A stretch of 5,020 bases of DNA, from the NCBI GenBank assembly GCA_021779635.1, contig JAJYAH010000585.1, positions 1-5,020 of the forward strand, written 5' to 3'. The DNA is from Pseudomonadota bacterium (GTDB lineage: Bacteria > Pseudomonadota > Alphaproteobacteria > Rhizobiales > Xanthobacteraceae). The position numbers and the translations under genes were made by a program. Below, in pieces: positions 1-5,020 of this stretch. Numbering within the stretch: the stretch's first letter is position 1; each line of letters opens with the position of its first letter. Under the pieces are notes generated by a model. The model had not been told where the DNA came from, did no database searches, and worked only from the letters and a program-made list of their open reading frames with translations.

Positions 1-1092
1 CGGAGCCTCCCGGCGCAGCGCCTCGGCGTCCACGACCGTGAGGGTGGAGGCGCTGCCCTGCCCGCTCCGCATCCCTCCCATCATGGTGGCGCCGGGAACG
101 ACCACCAGCAGGTTGGTTCCGAGACTCTCGATCTGTTTGCGAACCGCTTCGTTGGCGCCCTGACCGACCGCGACCATCGCAATCAGCGCGGCAACGCCGA
201 TGAACACACCGAGCATGGTCAGCGCGGATCGCATCTTGTTGCGGGCCAGCGCCTGCAATGCCGCGGCGACGATCATCAATGCGAATGCCCGAACGGTGCC
301 GGCATTGCCGATCGTGCCAGCCGGCCGTGGGGCGGAAGACGACGGCGCCGCGGCCAGATCCGCTGTCAGCGCGCCCGGTTGCGGCCGGGTCGCCGGCTTT
401 CGTTCGTCCGATATCACCTGCCCGTCCCGCATGGTGATCACCCGGTCGGCATAGGCCGCGATATCCGACTCATGCGTCACGACGATAATCGTGACTCCGC
501 GCTCGCGGTTGAGCGATTGCAGCGTTGCCATGATCTCGTGCGAGTTGCGGGTATCTAGGTTGCCGGTCGGCTCGTCGGCAAGCAGCAGAATCGGATCATT
601 GATCAAGGCGCGCGCGATGGCGACGCGCTGCTGCTGGCCGCCCGACAATTGCCCGGGCGTGTTGCGCTCCCGGTCAGCCAGGCCGAGCAGCCTGAGCGAT
701 GCCCGCGCCCGTTCGGTGCGCTCGGTGCGGCTCGAAGCCCCTCCCGCCGCATAGAACAGCGGCAGCGCAACGTTCTCGATCGCGCTGGTGCGCGCCAGCA
801 GATTGAAGCTCTGAAAGACAAAGCCCAGCCGTTCGCTGCGGATGCGCGCAAGTTCCGACTCCGACAGCTCCGCTACATTGACGCCTTCCAGATAATATTC
901 GCCGCTGGACGGCCGGTCGAGACAGCCCAGCAGCGACATCAATGTGGACTTTCCCGATCCGGAAGACCCCATGATCGCAATGAACTCGCCGGGCTCGATA
1001 ACCAGATCGACGCCGCGCAACGCGTGCACGTCGACGTCGCCGACGTGATACGTCCGCGTCACGTTCGAGACTCTGATGATCGGTTCCGGCAT
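1..1092 (-). CDS. macB: MacB-type ABC exporter, ATPase fused to permease (3' end outside window)
   Basis: This is the inner-membrane ATPase/permease of a MacAB-type tripartite pump, which uses ATP hydrolysis to drive export through a TolC-like channel. The 364 visible residues start with an ABC ATPase of the LolD/MacB class: Walker A G42-T50 (GSSGSGKST), Q-loop Q94, signature LSGGQ 149-153, Walker B ILLLAD 168-173 with catalytic E174, D-loop around 178-182, and H-loop H207. An Ala/Pro/Ser-rich linker (about 230-264) follows. Next come the first membrane segment (about 283-306, containing [19 protein letters not shown]) and the start of the periplasmic MacB_PCD domain. MacB proteins are usually about 650 residues, so the remaining periplasmic domain and three membrane helices lie beyond the left edge. 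The ATG is preceded by GGCGG, 7 nt upstream, and the N-terminus ([15 protein letters not shown]) is typical of the family. The gene begins 31 bp after the macA stop, so co-transcription is likely. The transported substrate cannot be read from the sequence, and the symbol denotes the family rather than proven macrolide export. Confidence 0.93.
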   Translation of the reverse strand, partial: MPEPIIRVSNVTRTYHVGDVDVHALRGVDLVIEPGEFIAIMGSSGSGKSTLMSLLGCLDRPSSGEYYLEGVNVAELSESELARIRSERLGFVFQSFNLLARTSAIENVALPLFYAAGGASSRTERTERARASLRLLGLADRERNTPGQLSGGQQQRVAIARALINDPILLLADEPTGNLDTRNSHEIMATLQSLNRERGVTIIVVTHESDIAAYADRVITMRDGQVISDERKPATRPQPGALTADLAAAPSSSAPRPAGTIGNAGTVRAFALMIVAAALQALARNKMRSALTMLGVFIGVAALIAMVAVGQGANEAVRKQIESLGTNLLVVVPGATMMGGMRSGQGSASTLTVVDAEALRREAP

Positions 1093-1123
1093 ACCCTGAC
1101 CGCCAAATTGGTTCGACGGGATA

Positions 1124-2392
1124 TCAGCGGCCAAGACGCGGCATCGCTGCCGGATTGGCCGTCGCGACCTGCTCTGCGGTGATAACCGGATCGCCCGGTT
1201 TCAGATCTCCGCTGACGATCTCCGTGAAACTGCCGTCATCCAACCCGGTCACCACCGTCACAGCCTCCGGCCGTCCGTCCCGCAAAACCCAAACCCACGC
1301 ATGATCGGAAAGAGCCGCGCGCGGCAGGCTCCTCGGGATGTAGCGGAGCGCCTGGTTCGGCACCCGCGTCACGTCCTCGCGCCGATCGACGACGATACGG
1401 CTGGCGGCCGTCAGGCCCGGCTTCAACGCAAAATCCGAATTATCCACGCCGATCACAACGTCGTAGGTCACGACGTTCTGGACGGTCTGCGGCGATTGGC
1501 GAACCTGGGTTACCTTGCCCTCGAAGGTGCGCCTCGGGTAGGCGTCCACCGTAAAGGTCGCCTTGTGGCCCGGCTTGATGCCGCCGATGTCGCCTTCGCT
1601 CACATTGGCGTCGACTTGCATCTTGGCGAGATCGCTGGCGATAAGAAAAAGTGTCGGGGTCTGGAAGCTCGAGGCGACCGTCTGACCCATCGTCACATTG
1701 CGCGACACCACGGTGCCGTCGACGGGCGAAACGATGCTCGCATAATCGAGATTGACCTGCGCCGCGTCGAGCGAGGCCTGGCGCAGCCGGATCGTCGCCT
1801 CATCAAATACGATCTGGGCCATGGCCTGGTCGTGGGCGTTTTTGGCATTGTCAAATACGTCCTGCGAAACGGCGTGCGACTCGATCAGGTTTGCGTAACG
1901 GCCAAGGGCGAATTTGGTGTAGGCCTCATTCGCCTTGTCTTTTTCAAGTTGCGCCTTCGCGACGGCCAACTCCGCTTTTCTCTGGTCAACGATGCTCTGA
2001 TAGGGACGAGGATCGATCCTGGCGCAGACCTGGCCCTTTTTGACCTCGGTGTTGTAGTCGCAATACAGTTCCTGGATAATTCCGGAAACAGCCGCGCCAA
2101 CGATAATCGTCAACTCCGGGTTCACGGTCCCCGTTGCTGTCACAGCCCGGGTCACCGCACCCCGCGTGACCTGCGCGGTCACGTAGTCGATGTTGTCACG
2201 CTGGTCCAGCACCCACCATGTCGTCACCGCGATCGCGGCGACCAGCAGCGACGACAGTCCGGCGATCACCCAATATTTCTGGAACGGAGACGTGTGCGCT
2301 TTCGGAGGCGTGGCCTGGGGCGCGGGAAATGGCACGAGCTTTGTTGGCGCCTTTGACTGACTGGTATCCGCGGAAATACGTTCATCAACCAC
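1124..2392 (-). CDS. macA: MacA-type periplasmic adaptor (membrane fusion protein, HlyD/RND family)
   Basis: This adaptor links the MacB transporter to an outer-membrane channel and stimulates its ATPase. The 422 residues comprise a Pro-rich cytoplasmic N-terminus (1-38), one membrane anchor (about 41-62, WVIAGLSSLLVAAIAVTTWW), a first lipoyl half (about 75-127), an alpha-helical hairpin (about 130-213), the second lipoyl half (about 215-240, with SPVDGTVVSRNV), a beta-barrel (about 255-335) and a membrane-proximal domain to the end. The hairpin tip has R165, L169 and S176 at the spacing R-x3-L-x6-S, the known TolC-contact motif of AcrA/MacA. There is no lipobox, so it is anchored by a transmembrane helix, as in E. 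coli MacA. C111 and C123 lie close together in the first lipoyl half and could form a disulfide. The start is GTG; an in-frame stop at 2417-2419 leaves no better upstream start, and AGGG lies 5 nt before it. It is the first gene of the macAB pair, and a FNR/FixK-like palindrome lies about 120 bp upstream. Family assignment is firm; substrate is unknown. Confidence 0.93.
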   Translation of the reverse strand: MVDERISADTSQSKAPTKLVPFPAPQATPPKAHTSPFQKYWVIAGLSSLLVAAIAVTTWWVLDQRDNIDYVTAQVTRGAVTRAVTATGTVNPELTIIVGAAVSGIIQELYCDYNTEVKKGQVCARIDPRPYQSIVDQRKAELAVAKAQLEKDKANEAYTKFALGRYANLIESHAVSQDVFDNAKNAHDQAMAQIVFDEATIRLRQASLDAAQVNLDYASIVSPVDGTVVSRNVTMGQTVASSFQTPTLFLIASDLAKMQVDANVSEGDIGGIKPGHKATFTVDAYPRRTFEGKVTQVRQSPQTVQNVVTYDVVIGVDNSDFALKPGLTAASRIVVDRREDVTRVPNQALRYIPRSLPRAALSDHAWVWVLRDGRPEAVTVVTGLDDGSFTEIVSGDLKPGDPVITAEQVATANPAAMPRLGR

Positions 2393-2514
2393 GTTGACCC
2401 TGACTTTCCGCCGACCTCACGCCTCGCGAGCTCGCCAGCTGTCTGAGGTCCGCGCAACGTGGATCGGCACTGCGAAATGCTTTCTTTGCAATTTGTCCTG
2501 CGCGGCCGGCAACG

Positions 2515-2532
2515 CCTTGATTTACGTCAAGG
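2515..2532. promoter_or_regulatory. FNR/FixK-type operator palindrome upstream of macA
   Basis: The sequence CCTTGATTTACGTCAAGG is a perfect inverted repeat with 6-bp arms and a 6-bp centre. Its core (2517-2530) matches TTGA-N6-TCAA, the FixK/FNR-family consensus, and differs from TTGAT-N4-ATCAA at one base. It lies in the kup-macA gap. If it activates macA from the class II position (centre near -41.5), transcription would start near 2482 on the minus strand. A weak -10 candidate CAAATT occurs at the expected place (2490-2495), leaving a leader of about 90 nt. The site is symmetric, so direction is inferred: on the plus strand no gene follows, only DNA antisense to kup. The motif match is seen directly; binding and the regulated gene are inferred. 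Confidence 0.55.
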
Positions 2533-2599
2533 ATATTTCCCGGCTTGAATATGTTTTGGTAGCGTGCCCTCCGTCGGCCGCGTGACGATGGCGCCTCTC

Positions 2600-4495
2600 C
2601 TAAATCGAAACCTGCCGCCCGATCTCGACCACCTGATCGCCGGGAAGGCTGAAGAAGTCGCTGACATGGACGGCGTTACGCTCCATCACGGCGAAGAAGC
2701 GCTCCTGCCAGGCCGGCAGACCCATGCCGTCCTCGCGGCCGACCACCGTTTCATGACCGACGTAATAAGTGACGTCGTTGAAATCGACGGTGCAACCGAG
2801 CGATTGGCTGGTGGCAAGCAGTTCCGGGATATGGGGACGCTCCATGAAGCCGAAACGCGCCTCCGCGCGCCAGAAATTCGGTGCGACCTCCTCGATCGTC
2901 ATGCGGTTCCTGGACGACACCCACGGCACCGACTGGATTTCCACGCGCAGCACGAAGATATGCTCGTGCAGGGCACGGTTATGTTTGACGTGCCAGACCA
3001 TCACCGGCGGCGTGTCGTGCACGGTCCGGGTCAGGAACACGGCGGTGCCGGGAACCCGCGGCACGTGCCTCGCGGCGATGTTGGACATGAACTCCGCAAC
3101 CGGAATCAGCGCTTCGTGCATGCGCACCGAGATCGCGGCCGCGCCACGGTGCCAGATCCACATCACGCCATAGACGGAGACGGCCAGGATCAAGGGCACA
3201 TATCCGCCCTCGGCGATCTTGGTAAGGTTGGCGAGGAAGAATACGCTGTCGACGAGCAGAAAGCAGGCCGCGACGACGCCGGCAGCCCACACGCTCCAGC
3301 CCCAGATCTCGCGCATCGCGATGAACAATAGCGCCGACGTCATCAACATCGTCAGCGAAACGGCGATGCCGTAGGCTGCCGCCAGACTGTCCGATTTGCC
3401 GAACGCGATGGTCAGTCCGACGGTCACGATCATCAACAGCCAGTTGACGACGCCGACGTAAATCTGACCGTAGCCTTCCGAGGAGGTCTGCTTGATAAGC
3501 AGTCTCGGCAGCCAGCCAAGCTGGATCGCCTGACGCGTCATGGAGAACGCGCCCGTGATGATCGACTGGCTCGCGATGATGGTGGCGGCCGTCGCCAATA
3601 CGATCAGCGGGATCAAGAGAATCGGCGGGCAGAGCCGGAAGAAAATATTGCCGTCCGTCGGCGCGCCTTCGAGCACGAGCGCCGCCTGCCCGGCATAATT
3701 CAGGATCAGGCTCGGAAACACGATCGCAAACCAGGCCAGCTTGATCGGCCCACTGCCGAAGTGTCCCATGTCGGCGTAAAGGGCCTCGGCGCCGGTGACG
3801 CACAGAAACACCGCGCCCAGCACCAGAAAGCCGGTCACCCCGTGCGAGAACAAATAGGACAGGCCGTAGATGGGATTGAGCGCGGCAAACACCGCGGGGT
3901 GCTGCACGATGCCCGAAATTCCCATCGCGGCCATGGCGCCGAACCAGATCAGCATCACCGGGCCGAAGAATTGACCGATGGCTGCGGTTCCCTGTGACTG
4001 GATCGCAAACAGCGCGATCAGGATCGCGACCGCCGCAGGCACCACATAGGGCTGCAACGCGGGTGTCGCCATATTCAGCCCCTCCAGCGCCGACAGCACC
4101 GAGATCGCGGGCGTGATCGCGCCGTCGCCGTAAATCAGCGCCGCGCCGAACAGGCCGACGGCCACGATGGTGGGGCGGTGATGCTTCTTCACGCCCAGCA
4201 ATGCCATCAGCGCAAGGATGCCGCCCTCCCCGTCATTATCGACGCGCATGGCGAACGAGACATACTTGACGGTGGTGACGATGAAGAGCGTCCAGAGCAC
4301 GAGCGAGAGCGCGCCAAGGACGGTTGCGGCATCCGAGGGGACTTCGGCGGCGCCAAGCACGGTCTTGAACGTATAAAGCGGGCTGGTGCCGATATCCCCG
4401 AACACGATCCCGAGCGCCGACAGGCCGAGAACGGGCAATTTGCCCTGCGGCACCTGCCGCGCGTCGCCGGATGACAGCGTTGGATCTTCGCTCAC
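2600..4495 (-). CDS. kup: Kup-family low-affinity potassium uptake protein
   Basis: Kup (TrkD) transporters bring K+ into the cell, most likely by K+/H+ symport. The 631 residues match the usual family length. The N-terminal 450 residues hold about 12 hydrophobic segments (roughly 20-40, 60-81, 109-129, 149-166, 176-196, 219-236, 251-271, 288-309, 344-366, 370-393, 399-421, 430-447). The remainder is a soluble cytoplasmic C-terminal domain. Family hallmarks are GIVFGDIGTSPLYTF (29-43, with D34), YGDGAITPAISVLSALEGL (122-140, with D124), TGAEALYADMGHFG (234-247) and LNYAGQAALV (265-274). The acidic residues in the first two motifs correspond to positions implicated in ion coupling in the family. 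The start is GTG: an in-frame stop at 4508-4510 leaves only four codons upstream and no alternative start. No strong ribosome binding site precedes it, so translation may be modest. It stands alone, with 147 bp to the lipoprotein gene upstream and 207 bp to macA downstream. No frameshift or truncation was found. Confidence 0.96.
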   Translation of the reverse strand: MSEDPTLSSGDARQVPQGKLPVLGLSALGIVFGDIGTSPLYTFKTVLGAAEVPSDAATVLGALSLVLWTLFIVTTVKYVSFAMRVDNDGEGGILALMALLGVKKHHRPTIVAVGLFGAALIYGDGAITPAISVLSALEGLNMATPALQPYVVPAAVAILIALFAIQSQGTAAIGQFFGPVMLIWFGAMAAMGISGIVQHPAVFAALNPIYGLSYLFSHGVTGFLVLGAVFLCVTGAEALYADMGHFGSGPIKLAWFAIVFPSLILNYAGQAALVLEGAPTDGNIFFRLCPPILLIPLIVLATAATIIASQSIITGAFSMTRQAIQLGWLPRLLIKQTSSEGYGQIYVGVVNWLLMIVTVGLTIAFGKSDSLAAAYGIAVSLTMLMTSALLFIAMREIWGWSVWAAGVVAACFLLVDSVFFLANLTKIAEGGYVPLILAVSVYGVMWIWHRGAAAISVRMHEALIPVAEFMSNIAARHVPRVPGTAVFLTRTVHDTPPVMVWHVKHNRALHEHIFVLRVEIQSVPWVSSRNRMTIEEVAPNFWRAEARFGFMERPHIPELLATSQSLGCTVDFNDVTYYVGHETVVGREDGMGLPAWQERFFAVMERNAVHVSDFFSLPGDQVVEIGRQVSI

Positions 4496-4587
4496 TGGAT
4501 CGGCCGTTCAATGAAGAGAGTCATTTGCCGGCGGGCGGCGACGTCGGGATCGGAAGAGTGGCCCGGTTCGACGAATTTCATCGGCTC

Positions 4588-4615
4588 GGGATAGCACGAT
4601 CGGCGGCAACGGCAA
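4588..4615 (-). promoter_or_regulatory. weak candidate promoter for kup
   Basis: On the minus strand TTGCCG (4610-4615) and TATCCC (4588-4593) are 16 bp apart, about 95 bp before the kup start. The -35 box shares TTG and one further base with the sigma-70 consensus; the -10 box matches at only three of six positions. It is the best pair I could find in this gap, but such matches arise by chance in GC-rich DNA. Confidence 0.18.
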
Positions 4616-4621
4616 CCTTCG

Positions 4622-4634
4622 CGCGCCGGGCGCG
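4622..4634 (-). terminator. GC-rich hairpin after the lipoprotein gene, possible weak terminator
   Basis: The inverted repeat CGCGCC-C-GGCGCG (minus strand) begins 8 bp past the lipoprotein stop codon. As RNA it could fold into a 4-bp GC stem with a 5-nt loop. No run of U follows, so it is not a classical intrinsic terminator; it may only mark or protect the transcript end, or be chance in GC-rich DNA. Confidence 0.25.
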
Positions 4635-4642
4635 GGATTCGC

Positions 4643-4954
4643 CTAGCCCCCGTAGCCCTTCAGCCCGCCGGACAGTGCACCGTACTGGGAGCAAACACCG
4701 ACGTCGCCCGATCCCTCGTAAGTGTCGACGACATCGCCGGCCATGATGACTCGGATTCGGCATTGATACAGAGCGGTACCCCTGACCCATGTGTAGGTTT
4801 TTTGTCCGTCAACCATGGCCTGTTCATCAGGCGAGCCCAGCTTGGTAATGACCGCGCTAAGCGGTTGCCCCTTGAAATCGTTCGTCCCCGAATTGAGGGT
4901 GCCGACAGTGCAACCGGCCAGGGCCAGGGCCGCCAGGATCGCCAGATTCCGCAT
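4643..4954 (-). CDS. small lipoprotein of unknown function, BamE/SmpA-like appearance
   Basis: This is a 103-residue exported protein. Residues 1-15 form a lipoprotein signal peptide: M-R-N, a hydrophobic core, then the lipobox L12-A13-G14-C15, with lipidation expected on C15. The mature part is about 89 residues. Its middle, with KLGSPDEQ (38-45) followed by DGQKTYTWVRG (49-59) and a beta-rich stretch QCRIRVIM (64-71), resembles the repeat unit of BamE/SmpA/OmlA-type lipoproteins, where a Gly-x-Pro turn precedes a Tyr/Trp strand. This is a fold impression, not an identification as BamE. C65 and C88 could form a disulfide. The C-terminus is Gly-rich (GALSGGLKGYGG). The ATG at 4954 was chosen because GGAGGAG lies 9 nt upstream; a TTG 18 bp further upstream overlaps that ribosome binding site and would add six residues before the signal peptide. 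It is transcribed in the same direction as kup, 147 bp away. The function is unknown. Confidence 0.82.
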   Translation of the reverse strand: MRNLAILAALALAGCTVGTLNSGTNDFKGQPLSAVITKLGSPDEQAMVDGQKTYTWVRGTALYQCRIRVIMAGDVVDTYEGSGDVGVCSQYGALSGGLKGYGG

Positions 4955-4963
4955 TAGTCCGAT

Positions 4964-4970
4964 CTCCTCC
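4964..4970 (-). promoter_or_regulatory. strong ribosome binding site of the lipoprotein gene
   Basis: GGAGGAG on the minus strand lies 9 nt before the ATG at 4954. It is the only strong Shine-Dalgarno sequence in the window and fixes the start of the lipoprotein, ruling out the upstream TTG codon that overlaps it. Confidence 0.8.
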
Positions 4971-4980
4971 AAAGCCGGAC

Positions 4981-5008
4981 CCTAGACGCGACCAATGTTG
5001 CATAGCAA
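4981..5008 (-). promoter_or_regulatory. weak candidate promoter for the lipoprotein gene
   Basis: On the minus strand TTGCTA (5003-5008) and TCTAGG (4981-4986) are 16 bp apart, about 27 bp before the start codon. Each box matches the sigma-70 consensus only partly. The -35 box overlaps a short inverted repeat, TTGC-TAT-GCAA (4998-5008), which could be an operator or chance. The window ends just upstream, so other promoters cannot be excluded. Confidence 0.22.
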
Positions 5009-5020
5009 GGACGGATGACC

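Noticed and set aside
649..1182. Plus-strand open frame of 177 codons
   Set aside because: It is antisense to the ABC ATPase domain of macB, whose motifs are intact on the other strand, and it has no domain signal.
1301..2356. Long plus-strand open frame of 351 codons
   Set aside because: It lies wholly antisense to macA, is rich in Arg, His and Asp in the way shadow frames of GC-rich genes are, and shows no recognisable domain.
2394..2585. Plus-strand 63-codon open frame filling the kup-macA gap
   Set aside because: It begins with TTG without a ribosome binding site and runs through the regulatory palindrome; nothing in the translation suggests a real protein.
2533..2599. Possible intrinsic terminator after kup
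   Set aside because: I looked for a GC stem followed by a T-run on the minus strand. Only a weak 4-bp CGTC/GACG pairing with an 8-nt loop and no T-tract was found.
2564..3331. Plus-strand open frame of 255 codons starting just right of the FNR/FixK-like site
   Set aside because: It could be read from a plus-strand promoter at the palindrome, but it is antisense to the conserved kup C-terminal domain and its His/Arg/Asp-rich translation looks like a shadow frame.
2979..3803. Minus-strand open frame of 274 codons inside kup
   Set aside because: It is an alternative frame of kup with an Arg-rich translation; the kup frame is uninterrupted, so there is no sign of a frameshift.
4955..4972. Extended start (TTG at 4972) for the lipoprotein gene
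   Set aside because: The TTG codon is part of the GGAGGAG ribosome binding site region, and the extension would put charged residues ahead of an already complete signal peptide.

Overview
The window is GC-rich DNA in which all four recognisable genes lie on the minus strand. In reading order, from high to low coordinates, they are a small lipoprotein, a Kup-type potassium transporter, a MacA-type periplasmic adaptor and a MacB-type ABC exporter subunit. MacB is cut by the left edge of the window. The high-GC coding style, GTG starts, the style of the MacA, MacB and Kup proteins, and an FNR/FixK-type palindrome all suggest an alphaproteobacterium, possibly of the Bradyrhizobium/Rhodopseudomonas group. 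That placement is an inference; the window has no rRNA or phylogenetic marker.

Layout. Positions 4955-5020 are upstream DNA with a strong ribosome binding site and a weak promoter candidate. A 103-residue lipoprotein with a clear lipobox and a BamE/SmpA-like look occupies 4643-4954. A 147-bp gap follows, holding a GC-rich hairpin and a poor promoter candidate. kup occupies 2600-4495 and is full length (631 residues, GTG start). A 207-bp gap then holds the most notable regulatory signal, the perfect 6-bp-arm palindrome CCTTGA-N6-TCAAGG (2515-2532), which fits the FNR/FixK core TTGA-N6-TCAA. macA (1124-2392, GTG start) and macB (1-1092) are 31 bp apart and almost certainly form one operon.

How the genes work together. 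MacA and MacB should form an inner-membrane ATP-driven pump that hands substrate to a TolC-family outer-membrane channel. MacA carries the R-x3-L-x6-S hairpin-tip motif that contacts TolC-type proteins, but no channel gene is in view. If the palindrome acts on macAB, the pump would be tied to oxygen or redox status. Kup (potassium uptake) and the lipoprotein have no evident functional link to the pump. The genes look intact and ordinary. I saw no mobile element, CRISPR array, RNA gene or clear novel system; the FNR/FixK-like site and the uncharacterised lipoprotein deserve the most attention.
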